From: Chloroflexota bacterium
GTDB taxonomy: Bacteria > Chloroflexota > Anaerolineae > Anaerolineales > UBA4823
DNA length: 64,000 bases
Assembly (NCBI GenBank): GCA_029265355.1
Contig: JAJUJL010000023.1
Coordinates: 1 to 64,000, forward strand
Direction of reading: 5' to 3'
The first letter of the stretch is position 1. Each line of letters starts with the position of its first letter. The notes under the pieces were generated by a model. That model saw only the letters and a program-made list of their open reading frames with translations, did no database searches and was not told where the DNA came from. The position numbers and the translations under genes were made by a program. Below are positions 1-7,681 of the stretch, piece by piece.

Positions 1-1
1 C

Positions 2-274
2 CTGGAGTGCTGCTCGGTCTCGCCCGCCGGCGAGTACGTCAAGCGCAACAACCTCAAGGACCAGGTCAAGGTGGTCGGTTTCGACCTGCTGCCCTCCACC
101 TTGCAGCTCATCAAAGAAGGCTTCGTCTATGCCACCATCGATCAGGACCCCGAAACCCAGGGGTACATGGCTGTCAAGCTGTTGATCGATATCCTGGCTG
201 GCAAGCCGATCCAATCGGTGGACACCGGCGCCAAGACCTACGACGCCAGCAACGTGGACCAGGTTTTGAAGTAG
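2..274 (+). CDS. Sugar ABC transporter substrate-binding protein, C-terminal fragment
   Basis: The reading frame enters from the left edge and stops at a TAG, leaving 90 residues. They contain the pattern VVGFDLLPSTLQLIKEG, then DPETQGYMAVKLLIDIL, which is typical of the last lobe of periplasmic-binding-protein-like (RbsB/LacI-type) sugar-binding proteins. In such proteins this part closes over the sugar and joins the last hinge strand. The next gene is a RbsA-like ATPase 67 bp downstream, so this is probably its binding protein, acting outside the membrane. No permease gene follows in the window; it may lie upstream. A LacI-type repressor has the same fold and cannot be strictly excluded without the N-terminus, but the context favours transport. 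Confidence 0.75.
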   Translation: MECCSVSPAGEYVKRNNLKDQVKVVGFDLLPSTLQLIKEGFVYATIDQDPETQGYMAVKLLIDILAGKPIQSVDTGAKTYDASNVDQVLK

Positions 275-289
275 CCGGTTTTCATGAGC

Positions 290-315
290 AGGGATGGGGG
301 TCCGTCCCCATCCCT
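290..315 (+). terminator. Intercistronic hairpin after the binding-protein gene
   Basis: AGGGATGGGG (290-299) pairs perfectly with CCCCATCCCT (306-315) around a 6-nt loop. There is no T-run after it, so it looks more like an mRNA-stabilising or partially terminating hairpin that keeps binding-protein mRNA in excess over the ATPase than a full terminator. A similar hairpin follows the other binding-protein gene in this window (24362-24389). Confidence 0.5.
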
Positions 316-341
316 GCCCATCTCCAGGGTGACAATCTCCC

Positions 342-1880
342 ATGCCTGAACCCATCCTGCAGCTCGAAGCCATCACCAAGAAATTCCCCGGCGTGGTTGC
401 CCTCGATCACGTCAGCCTGGAAGTCTTTCCCGGCGAAATCCACGCCATCATCGGCGAAAATGGCGCTGGTAAAAGCACTTTGATGAATATCCTGGCGGGC
501 GAACTGCAGCCAGACGAGGGGCTCATCCGCTATCATGGGAACGAGATCACCATCCCTTCGCCCCTGGTCTCGCGCGCCCTGGGGATCAGCGTCGTCTTCC
601 AAGAGCTGGCGCTGTGCCCAAACCTGAGCATTGCCGAGAACATTTCACTCTGGCGAGCCAGCGAGAAATTCCCCTTCTCGCTGTTGAATCGCCGCATGTT
701 CTATGAAAAAGGCGGCCAGGTGCTCACCCAGCTCGGATTGGGAGATATCGACCTGCGCACGCCGGTGGGGCAGCTCAGCGTCGCCAAGCAACAACTGGTG
801 GAGATTGCTAAAGCCATCTCCACCAATGCCAGCCTGCTGATCCTGGACGAGCCAAATTCTGCGCTGACCCAGGAAGAATCCGAGCACCTGTTCTCCATCG
901 TGCGCCAGCTCCGCGATGCTGGGGTCGCCGTCCTGTACATCTCCCATCACCTGGAAGAGGTGCTCCAGCTCGCTGACCGCATCAGCGTGCTGCGCGATGG
1001 GCGGCTGGTGGATAGCTTGCCTGCCAGCCAGGCAACCATCGGGGGCCTGATCACCCGCATGGTAGGTCGCACGATCACCGCCAAACCGCGCCAGTTCTCG
1101 GATCAATCCGCTGGCGCGCCGACCCTGCAACTGTCGCACTTGAGCAGCCGCGGCGGCTACCAGGACATTTCCTTCGAGTTGCACCGCGGCGAATTTTTGG
1201 GCATCGCTGGTCTGCCAGACTCGTTCAAAGATGAGCTGGTGGAAGGCCTGTTCGGATTGCGGCCCTCCTCGCAGGGTGAAATCCGCGTCGACGGTCAACC
1301 GGTGGCGATTCGCAGCCCGCTGGATGCCATCCACCACGGCATGTACCTGATTCCCGCCGATCGGCGCGGCGCCGGCGCGCTGCTGCAGATGTCGCTGCGC
1401 GATAACATCGTCGTCTCCAGCCTGAAGGACCACCACCGGGCAGGCTTCTTGCGAACCGCCGAGATGCGCCGCACCGCGCGCCGCCACTTCCAAGACCTCG
1501 ACATCCGCGCCTCCAGCCTGGAGCAGCTCATGGCCAACCTGTCTGGCGGCAACCAACAGAAAGTCATCCTGGCGCGTGGATTGGCCACCCAGGCCAGCAT
1601 CCTGGTGTTGCATGAGCCCACGCGTGGCATCGATGTGGGCGCCAAGGCTGAGATCTACCGCATCCTCCAAGAACTTGCCGGGCGCGGCGCGGCGATCTTG
1701 ATCGTTTCTTCAGAGCTGCCCGAGCTGATCTCGCAATGCGACCGCATACTGGTCATGTACGCCGGGCGCATCTGCGGCGAGTTCGATCACCAGGAAGCCA
1801 CCGAAGAAGCCATCCTGGCCTGCGCCATGGGCCAGGCAACTCACCTGAAAGAACCGGTTGAAAGGAGCATCCATGGCTAA
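342..1880 (+). CDS. RbsA-like sugar ABC transporter ATP-binding protein (two nucleotide-binding domains)
   Basis: This is a 512-residue tandem ATPase of the ribose/galactose/simple-sugar import family, expected on the cytoplasmic face with a permease dimer. Domain 1 has a full Walker A (GENGAGKST, Lys44), a signature region LSVAKQQLVEIAKAI and Walker B LLILDEP. Domain 2 has a good signature, LSGGNQQKVILARGL, but its Walker A position reads GLPDSFKDEL with no P-loop glycines or Lys. Its Walker B reads ILVLHEP, with His where Asp is expected. A degenerate second P-loop is common in this family; the Walker B change is less usual. The ATG is preceded by AGGGTGA. The end overlaps the next gene by 8 bp, so the two are probably translated together. 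The sugar is inferred to be ribose or a related pentose from the neighbours. Confidence 0.88.
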   Translation: MPEPILQLEAITKKFPGVVALDHVSLEVFPGEIHAIIGENGAGKSTLMNILAGELQPDEGLIRYHGNEITIPSPLVSRALGISVVFQELALCPNLSIAENISLWRASEKFPFSLLNRRMFYEKGGQVLTQLGLGDIDLRTPVGQLSVAKQQLVEIAKAISTNASLLILDEPNSALTQEESEHLFSIVRQLRDAGVAVLYISHHLEEVLQLADRISVLRDGRLVDSLPASQATIGGLITRMVGRTITAKPRQFSDQSAGAPTLQLSHLSSRGGYQDISFELHRGEFLGIAGLPDSFKDELVEGLFGLRPSSQGEIRVDGQPVAIRSPLDAIHHGMYLIPADRRGAGALLQMSLRDNIVVSSLKDHHRAGFLRTAEMRRTARRHFQDLDIRASSLEQLMANLSGGNQQKVILARGLATQASILVLHEPTRGIDVGAKAEIYRILQELAGRGAAILIVSSELPELISQCDRILVMYAGRICGEFDHQEATEEAILACAMGQATHLKEPVERSIHG

Positions 1881-2805
1881 ACCTGTCATCACCGTTGTTG
1901 GAAGCTTTGCTGTCGGCATGACCCTGCGCACCAGCCGCATGCCGATTTTCGGCGAAACGTTGATCGGCTCGGATTTTGACATGGGACCGGGCGGCAAAGG
2001 GTCGAACCAGGCGGTGGGCGCTGCCCGGCTGGGCTGCGAATCTTACTTTGCCGGCATCATCGGAAACGATAAGCTGGGCGAGATCGCCACAGACCTGTAT
2101 CAGCGCGAGGGCGTGAACACCCGCTACCTGGAGCGAACCGACCGCATGGCGACCGGCGTCGGGTTCATTATCCTGAACCCGCAAGGTCACAACGGCATCA
2201 TCCTGGATATGTCGGCCAACAAGCTGATGGACCCCGCTTTCGTGGATCGCGTCGAAGAGCAGATCGCGCGCAGCGACGTGGTCATGTCGGTGCTGGAAAT
2301 TCCCGTTCCCGCGGCGGCGCGCGCCATGGAATTGGGCAAAAAGCACCATGTGTTGACCGTCTTGAACCCCGCCCCCGCGGCTCCCCTCAGCGATGAGATC
2401 TTGCACAACGTGGATGTCATCACACCCAACGAAACCGAACTGCGCATTTTGCAGGGCTTGCCCCCCGATGATCCGACCCCAACCCGAGAGCTGGCCCACC
2501 GTTTGCAGGCGCGTGGCGCTTCCACCGTGATCGTCACCATGGGCGAGCGCGGCTGCCTGGTGTTGACCCGCGACCTCGAACAGCAAGTGCCTCGCCTGGA
2601 AGTCGAGGTGGTTGACACCACCGGCGCCGGCGACGCCTTCAATTCCGGCCTGGCTGTCGCCCTGGCGGAGGGCAAAGACATCCTCACCGCCACGCGCTTT
2701 GCCAATTGCGCCGGCGCCCTGGCTTGCACGCGGCTGGGCGTCATCCCAGCGCTCGCCTTCCGACCCGCAGTCGAGGCGTTCTACAAGGCCAATTACCCTT
2801 CTTGA
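1873..2805 (+). CDS. rbsK: Ribokinase-like PfkB-family sugar kinase
   Basis: This 310-residue protein has the two PfkB signatures. The N-terminal one is GPGGKGSNQAVGAARLG (around residue 38). The C-terminal one is DTTGAGDAF, whose Asp254 is the expected catalytic base. Ribokinases phosphorylate D-ribose at O5 with ATP in the cytoplasm. An ATP-site segment, NPAPAAPL, and the TPNETEL motif of ribokinase are also present. I chose the ATG at 1873 because AAAGGAG ends five bases before it; a TTG five codons upstream has no such site. The gene overlaps the ABC ATPase and is followed 16 bp later by rbsD, so a ribose assignment is well supported by context. A related kinase for another sugar is possible. 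Confidence 0.88.
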   Translation: MAKPVITVVGSFAVGMTLRTSRMPIFGETLIGSDFDMGPGGKGSNQAVGAARLGCESYFAGIIGNDKLGEIATDLYQREGVNTRYLERTDRMATGVGFIILNPQGHNGIILDMSANKLMDPAFVDRVEEQIARSDVVMSVLEIPVPAAARAMELGKKHHVLTVLNPAPAAPLSDEILHNVDVITPNETELRILQGLPPDDPTPTRELAHRLQARGASTVIVTMGERGCLVLTRDLEQQVPRLEVEVVDTTGAGDAFNSGLAVALAEGKDILTATRFANCAGALACTRLGVIPALAFRPAVEAFYKANYPS

Positions 2806-2821
2806 ATTTACAGGAGTCAGT

Positions 2822-3283
2822 ATGAAACGCAGCGTCATCCTCAACGCAGAGTTAAGTCACGCCATCGCCAGCATGGGGCATGGCGATATCATGATCGTCT
2901 GTGATGCCGGCTTCCCCATACCCAACAGCGCCTGGCGCATCGACCTGGCGGTGATCGAAGATGTGCCCGACCTGCAAACCGTCTTGAGCGCCATCAGCCA
3001 GGAAATGGTGGCGGAAAAGGTGGCTTACGCAGCCGAAATGGCCGATAACAACCCCCGCTTACTGGAAAAGGTCAAGGCGATCTTCCCCGACAGCGAGCAC
3101 TTCACCCTGCCCCACAGCCAGATCCTGTCGGAGATGGCCGCCAAGGCCAAGGTCGTGGTGCGCACCGGCGCCTTCGATCCGTGGGGCAATATCTTGCTGT
3201 ACTCCGGCGTGGACGTGCCGAAATGGTTCTCGAAACCGGGCACCATCGCTCCGGATTACTACGCCAGCAAGTTGAAGAAGTAA
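2822..3283 (+). CDS. rbsD: D-ribose pyranase
   Basis: RbsD interconverts the pyranose and furanose forms of ribose so that ribokinase can use it. The protein has 153 residues, slightly longer than the usual 130-140. It shows the family's N-terminal pattern MKRSVILNAELSHAIASMGHGD with the catalytic His at residue 20, then DAGFPIP, and a C-terminal VRTGAFDPWGNILLYSGV. The start is an ATG with an AGGAG site 7 bp upstream. It follows the ribokinase gene closely, giving an ATPase-kinase-pyranase operon. The closely related FucU (L-fucose mutarotase) is the main alternative, but the ribokinase neighbour argues for RbsD. Confidence 0.87.
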   Translation: MKRSVILNAELSHAIASMGHGDIMIVCDAGFPIPNSAWRIDLAVIEDVPDLQTVLSAISQEMVAEKVAYAAEMADNNPRLLEKVKAIFPDSEHFTLPHSQILSEMAAKAKVVVRTGAFDPWGNILLYSGVDVPKWFSKPGTIAPDYYASKLKK

Positions 3284-3305
3284 GCGCAGCTCCATAAAAA
3301 TCGAC

Positions 3306-4517
3306 ATGGCCTCCTCCACGACTTCAGCAGCTCCGCCTGCGACCTCTTCACGCGAGCGCGTCCTCACCGCCCTGCGCCACCAGGAACCTGACCGGGTGCC
3401 CGTGGACTTCCTGGCCACGCCGGAGATCTGGCAGCGCCTGGTCGAGCATTTCAAGCTCGACGGCTCGAGCATCGACAGCGGCGGATTCTTCTCCCCCGAG
3501 CGGGAAATGCTGCTGCGCCAATTCTCCGTTGACTGCCGCCTGGTTTCCTACGATATGTTCTGCGCACCTCCCGAGCGTGTGCTCCACCCCCAGGCGCAGA
3601 TCGATTGGTGGTCGTCGCTTTCCCGCTCTTCCCCGAACCGCATGTGGCGCCAGCTCTTGCCAGACGGCTCCAGCCTGGATATCTGGGGGCATCACACCCG
3701 CACGGTGGAGAACCCCTCCGGCGCCTACGAGGAATTCCTGCGCTGGCCGCTGCGCGAGGCCGCCACCACCCTCGATCTCAGCCAGTATGACTGGCCTGAG
3801 CCTGATTGGTGGGATTTCTCGCCTCTGCGCTCAGCCATCCAGCGCATCAACCCAAACAGCGAATATCATCTGCGTTACCGCGCTGGAACGGTGTTCGAAT
3901 CGGCCTGGCAACTGCGCGGCATGGAAGAATTCCTCACCGACCTGGCGATCAATCCAGATATCCCGCTCTACATCATGGAGCGTTTGACCGATGTGATTGT
4001 CGAAAACACGCGCCGCGTGCTGCAAGCCGCCGGCGACCTGATCGACATGGTGTATTTCTACGACGACGTTGGCGCGCAGACCGGCTTGATGATTTCAAAG
4101 AACATGTGGCGGCGCTTCATCCGCCCGTTTCACCAGCGCATCATCGAAACCGCGCGCTCGTTCGGCAAATCGGTCATGTATCACTGCGATGGCGCCATCT
4201 ACCCGCTGATCGGCGAGCTGATCGACATGGGCGTGGATGTGCTCAACCCCATCCAACCCAACGCCAAGGATATGGCGCCTGCCCGCCTGAAAGCTGAGTT
4301 TGGCGATCGATTGGCTTTCCATGGCGGGATCGACATCGTCGGCACGCTTCCCAAGGGCACGCCCGAAGAAGTGCGCGACGAAGTGAGACAGCGAGTTCGC
4401 GATTTGGGCGAGGGCGGCGGCTACATCCTGGCCAGCTCACACCACATCCAGGCCGACACGCCCATCCATAACATTCTGGCGATGTACGCCCTGGAGTTGC
4501 GCCGCCGCGATGCCTGA
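3306..4517 (+). CDS. Uroporphyrinogen decarboxylase-superfamily protein (methyltransferase-like)
   Basis: This 403-residue protein has the UroD barrel pattern: a start region RERVLTALRHQEPDRVPVDF, a YFYDDVGAQTGLMIS segment, YHCDGAIYPLI, then GVDVLNPIQP and AFHGGIDIVGTLP. The HemE signature RQAGRY is absent, so it is unlikely to make heme. It resembles the broad group of UroD-like methyltransferases found beside sugar or methyl-transfer genes, in which a His-x-Cys type site can bind zinc. Here the candidate is HCDG at about residue 298. It begins 22 bp after rbsD. The methyl donor and acceptor cannot be read from the sequence. A homocysteine methyltransferase lies 2 kb downstream, but a link is speculative. 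Confidence 0.75.
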   Translation: MASSTTSAAPPATSSRERVLTALRHQEPDRVPVDFLATPEIWQRLVEHFKLDGSSIDSGGFFSPEREMLLRQFSVDCRLVSYDMFCAPPERVLHPQAQIDWWSSLSRSSPNRMWRQLLPDGSSLDIWGHHTRTVENPSGAYEEFLRWPLREAATTLDLSQYDWPEPDWWDFSPLRSAIQRINPNSEYHLRYRAGTVFESAWQLRGMEEFLTDLAINPDIPLYIMERLTDVIVENTRRVLQAAGDLIDMVYFYDDVGAQTGLMISKNMWRRFIRPFHQRIIETARSFGKSVMYHCDGAIYPLIGELIDMGVDVLNPIQPNAKDMAPARLKAEFGDRLAFHGGIDIVGTLPKGTPEEVRDEVRQRVRDLGEGGGYILASSHHIQADTPIHNILAMYALELRRRDA

Positions 4518-4571
4518 CGGCGACTTAACGTTATATACAATCATCAATCGAACTGAGACAGGAGATTATCA

Positions 4572-5888
4572 ATGGACGGATCACGATACTTACGCGCCCA
4601 GGATCGTCGCGCCCGCTTGATGCGCTACGACACCGCCGTCATTCTCAAACGTTTCCATTTTGTGGAGTCCTCCCTGGTGCTGTCTATCGCCGGCTGGATA
4701 CCCGCCACAGCGCCGCTCCTATTGAAAACGACCTACGCCCGCATCCTGTGGGAAGACTCTCAAACCGCCGAAGCCATGCGCCAGCGCGTCTTTGAGCTGC
4801 GCTACCCCTCGCGCCTGATGTCCAAGGAGGGCGAAGAGCCTCTGATTCAACTCATCGATGAAGCCCGCAACGCCCCCTCGGCGCTGGCGTTTTACCTGGC
4901 GCTGGTGCAGGTGCTGCTCCCCGCCCTGAAAGACGCCTACCAGGCCTATCTCGAGCTGACCGATGTCACCGGCGACGGCCCTAGCTGGCGTTTTATGCAG
5001 CAGGCCAGGCAAGAGAAGGTGCAACAGATCAGCGAGCTGCTGGCATTGTTGCCGGACATGCTCGCTGCAGCCCCGCAAGACCTGCCCGCCGCCTCAGCGT
5101 GGGTAGAAGCGCTGCGCCAGCAGCTCGCTCGCCTGGGCGGCATTGGACTGGATCCGGTCGAAGCGCAGGGGGAATCGCCGCTGCTCCCCGGGCGGGTTCC
5201 GTTTGCGGTGGCGCAGATCCCGGCGCGTGAGAGCGGCTTTCGCAAAGTGCGCTTCTACTGGCCGGATGTGTGCGTCCCGGAGTACCCGTATGGGGAAGGC
5301 CTGCAACTGCAACTGCGTTCAGCCGTCAGTCACCTGAATGAAGTGTGGGCTGTCGAAGCCTGCGCGGCTTTCACCTTCGGTCTGGCAGACGAGTTGGGCT
5401 GGGAATTTGTGCTGGACGCTGCACGCTGGACGTATGACGAAGCGCGCCACTGCCGCATGGGCTACGAACGCCTCACCTCCTGGGGTTTCACCAAAGCGGA
5501 GATGCCCCTGGGCGATTACATCTACCGCGCAGCACGCGACCAGGACGCTATCTATCGCCTGGGGATGCTCTTCTTCTTTGAAACCAAGAACATCCACAAA
5601 AAACCGGAGCGCGCCGAGAAATTCCGCCAGATCGCCGATGCGCTCAGCCAGCACGACATGGACTTCGACTGGGCGGACGAGACCATCCACGCCCACTACG
5701 GCAAGACCTGGCTCACCCGCTTGCTGGAAGTGCGCGGCCAGGGCGGCGATCCCAAGGATGTCCGCCAACGCTGCTATGAGCTGGTGGAGGCTGAAGTCGC
5801 CAGCGTCACGCCGCAAGAGCAGGCCGAGATCCTGCAAATCGCTGAAGAGATGATCACCAAGGCTGAACGCCTGGCAGCCGCAGTATGA
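4572..5888 (+). CDS. DUF455-family ferritin-like protein
   Basis: The protein has 438 residues. Its C-terminal half has a ferritin-like four-helix pattern: VEACAAFTFGLADELGWEF, DEARHCRMGYERL (Asp289-Glu290...His293), FFFETKNIHKK, and DMDFDWADETIHAHYGKTW. The repeated Glu and ExxH elements suggest a diiron centre. This layout matches the DUF455 family, whose reaction is not established. The N-terminal 200 residues are helical and less conserved. The gene stands 54 bp after the UroD-like gene with its own AGGAG site 6 bp before the ATG. A possible -10 (TATACA) lies at 4534-4539, so it may have its own promoter. Its stop overlaps the next start in an ATGA. Confidence 0.75.
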   Translation: MDGSRYLRAQDRRARLMRYDTAVILKRFHFVESSLVLSIAGWIPATAPLLLKTTYARILWEDSQTAEAMRQRVFELRYPSRLMSKEGEEPLIQLIDEARNAPSALAFYLALVQVLLPALKDAYQAYLELTDVTGDGPSWRFMQQARQEKVQQISELLALLPDMLAAAPQDLPAASAWVEALRQQLARLGGIGLDPVEAQGESPLLPGRVPFAVAQIPARESGFRKVRFYWPDVCVPEYPYGEGLQLQLRSAVSHLNEVWAVEACAAFTFGLADELGWEFVLDAARWTYDEARHCRMGYERLTSWGFTKAEMPLGDYIYRAARDQDAIYRLGMLFFFETKNIHKKPERAEKFRQIADALSQHDMDFDWADETIHAHYGKTWLTRLLEVRGQGGDPKDVRQRCYELVEAEVASVTPQEQAEILQIAEEMITKAERLAAAV

Positions 5889-6361
5889 GGCACTTTTCTC
5901 TCCTCGACCGTCGGATGAGGCCATCCCCAGGCAGGTCAATGGGGATGGCCTGGTTGTTCACCGCCGCGCTGTTGCTCAGCGCCTGCCAACCCGCCGCAGC
6001 AGCGCATGTCCAGGTGGTGGTCTTGCACTCCCCCATCTGCGTGCACTGCCAGGAGGTGATCGAAACCGTCATCACACCGCTGCAGCAGGAGCACGGGGAA
6101 CGGCTGGAGATCCTGTTTCTCGATGTCACCGGCGAGACCGGAAGGCAGGTCTACCTCGAAGCAGCGCGGCTCGCCGGAGTTGACCCTGCCCTGCTGGGTG
6201 TGCCCGTCATTCTGCTCGAAGACGAGATTTTGGCGGGTGACGCCGTGGAAGAGGAGTTCCCGCAGTCGGTGGCGGATGCCTTCCAGCGCGGCGGCGCGGT
6301 TTGGCCCGACCTGGACAGCTTGCGCCCATTGGTCACGGGTGCATCCACGCCAGCGCCGTAG
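5885..6361 (+). CDS. Thioredoxin-like lipoprotein with CVHC motif
   Basis: This 158-residue protein has an N-terminal hydrophobic segment ending in the lipobox LLSAC at about residue 34, so it is probably anchored outside the cytoplasmic membrane. The thioredoxin-fold part follows, with a redox motif CVHC in the context LHSPICVHCQ. A GVPVILL segment carries the cis-proline expected of thioredoxins. It ends in a short Pro/Ala tail. The start overlaps the DUF455 stop (ATGA), which indicates co-translation. A role in extracytoplasmic thiol-disulfide exchange is inferred; the partner is not visible. A later ATG at about residue 11 or 19 may be the true start, since the first 18 residues are unlike a signal peptide. 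Confidence 0.72.
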   Translation: MRHFSLLDRRMRPSPGRSMGMAWLFTAALLLSACQPAAAAHVQVVVLHSPICVHCQEVIETVITPLQQEHGERLEILFLDVTGETGRQVYLEAARLAGVDPALLGVPVILLEDEILAGDAVEEEFPQSVADAFQRGGAVWPDLDSLRPLVTGASTPAP

Positions 6362-6416
6362 GGAGTCTCAGGGGTTCTTGCCAGACAGGATCACAATCTA
6401 CAAACTCGCATTGCTA

Positions 6417-6471
6417 AGTAAACCGCAGAAAGTGTTTAGAGTAAATCGGCCATCGCGACGGCGGTTTACTC
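6417..6471. other. Intergenic dyads with alternative pairings (6362-6646)
   Basis: The 285-bp gap before the methyltransferase gene has no credible gene. AGTAAACCGC (6417-6426) pairs perfectly with GCGGTTTACT (6461-6470). The same right arm can instead pair with GAGTAAATCG (6439-6448) using one wobble. AAGTGTTT (6430-6437) also matches AAACACTT (6507-6514). These could be remnants of an inverted-repeat element or a structured 3' UTR. A TATAAT at 6612-6617, close to the next gene, is a possible -10 without a recognisable -35. Confidence 0.4.
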
Positions 6472-6571
6472 CAGGGTTTCGCCGGTGCTCGTTCACATTA
6501 TTGTAAAAACACTTACGGCAAAACACCTAGCCACCGCCCATTTTGAACGGCGTGGGTCGCCCCTACCTATG

Positions 6572-6602
6572 CGTGTAATCCGTGCCCAAATCCGTGTTGT
6601 GC
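6572..6602 (+). repeat. Interspersed 31-bp repeat, copy 1
   Basis: The segment starting CGTGTAATCCGTGCCC and ending CCGTGTTGTGC matches 26920-26950 at 27 of 31 positions. Both copies are intergenic and flanked by GC-rich palindromic sequence. Confidence 0.6.
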
Positions 6603-6646
6603 GGGGTAAGGTATAATCATGGTTAATCCCCATTCCGGAGGCTGCC

Positions 6647-7549
6647 ATGTCTACCCTCAGCGATCTTCTCTCCCAACCCGCTCCTGTCCTGCTCGACGGC
6701 GCCATGGGCACCATGCTCATGTCCGCCGGCCTCAACCCGGGCGACTCGCCCGAGCTGTGGAACGTGGAGCGCCCGGACGAAGTGCGCCAGGTGCACCGCG
6801 CCTACATCCAGGCCGGCTCGCAGCTCATCCTGACCAATTCCTTCGGCGGCAGCCGCGTGCGCCTGGCGCGCAATGGATTGGACGCCCGCGCCTTTGAGCT
6901 GAACCGCGCCGCCGCTGAGCTGGCCCGCCAGGAGGCCGACCAGGCCGCTCACCCGGTGCTGGTGGCTGGCTCGATCGGACCCACCGGCGAGCTGCTGCAG
7001 CCCTACGGCCCCATGAGCGTGGAGCAAGCCGAAGAAGCCTTCGCCGAGCAGGCTGCCGGGCTGATTGCCGGCGGCGTCGATCTGCTGTGGATCGAGACCA
7101 TGTCCGACCTGAACGAAGTGCAGGCGGCCATTGCCGGCGCGCGCCGCGCCATGGCGAATACCGGGCGTGAGATTCCCATCGCCGCCACGATGACCTTCGA
7201 CGCCCACGGCCGCACCATGATGGGCGTGCGCCCGGAGCAAGCGGTGCAGGCGCTGTCAAGCCTCGACCTGCTGGCAGTTGGCGCCAACTGCGGCACCGGC
7301 CCGGCGGAGGTCGCCCAGGTGATCGATAGAATGAGAGCCGCCGCGCCGCAAGCGGTGCTGGTCGCCAAGGCCAATGCTGGCTTGCCGCGCCAGCAGGGCG
7401 GGCAGGTGGTCTACGACGGCACGCCCGAGGTGATGGCCCGCTACGCCGTGGATATGCGCTCGCGCGGCGCCAAGCTGATCGGCGCCTGCTGCGGCTCGAC
7501 GCCCGAGCATATTCGGGCGATGGCGGAGGCGCTCCACAGCGACGCCTAG
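6647..7549 (+). CDS. Homocysteine S-methyltransferase family protein
   Basis: This 300-residue protein has the barrel of the zinc-dependent homocysteine methyltransferases (BHMT/MmuM/MetH N-terminal type). Markers in order are LDGAMGTMLM, ILTNSFGGSR, AGSIGPTGELL, IETMSDLNE, GANCGTGP and GACCGSTPEHI. The three Cys in GANC and GACC are the expected zinc ligands that activate the homocysteine thiol. The methyl donor (betaine, S-methylmethionine, methylcobalamin) cannot be decided; there is no cobalamin-binding domain in this protein. GGAGG precedes the ATG. It makes methionine from homocysteine in the cytoplasm. It is separated from the preceding gene by 285 bp and is likely transcribed on its own. 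Confidence 0.87.
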   Translation: MSTLSDLLSQPAPVLLDGAMGTMLMSAGLNPGDSPELWNVERPDEVRQVHRAYIQAGSQLILTNSFGGSRVRLARNGLDARAFELNRAAAELARQEADQAAHPVLVAGSIGPTGELLQPYGPMSVEQAEEAFAEQAAGLIAGGVDLLWIETMSDLNEVQAAIAGARRAMANTGREIPIAATMTFDAHGRTMMGVRPEQAVQALSSLDLLAVGANCGTGPAEVAQVIDRMRAAAPQAVLVAKANAGLPRQQGGQVVYDGTPEVMARYAVDMRSRGAKLIGACCGSTPEHIRAMAEALHSDA

Positions 7550-7681
7550 ACGCGGAGAGAGAAAGCCACTTTCCCGCCGAAAATCTTAGAAAATTCCAAC
7601 ATTTCCCTGGTATGATCTGCGAGCGTCTGCATGCGCCATAATTCCGGCGCGCTCTGCGGACAAGCATTCCAGGAGGTGTTT

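Noticed and set aside
1858-1872. Upstream TTG start for the ribokinase-like gene
   Set aside because: The AAAGGAG ribosome site lies between this TTG and the ATG at 1873, so the ATG is the start.
7571-7610. Heat-shock operator (CIRCE-like) upstream of htpG
   Set aside because: Some TTCC/GAA elements are present but no TTAGCACTC-type inverted repeat can be found.
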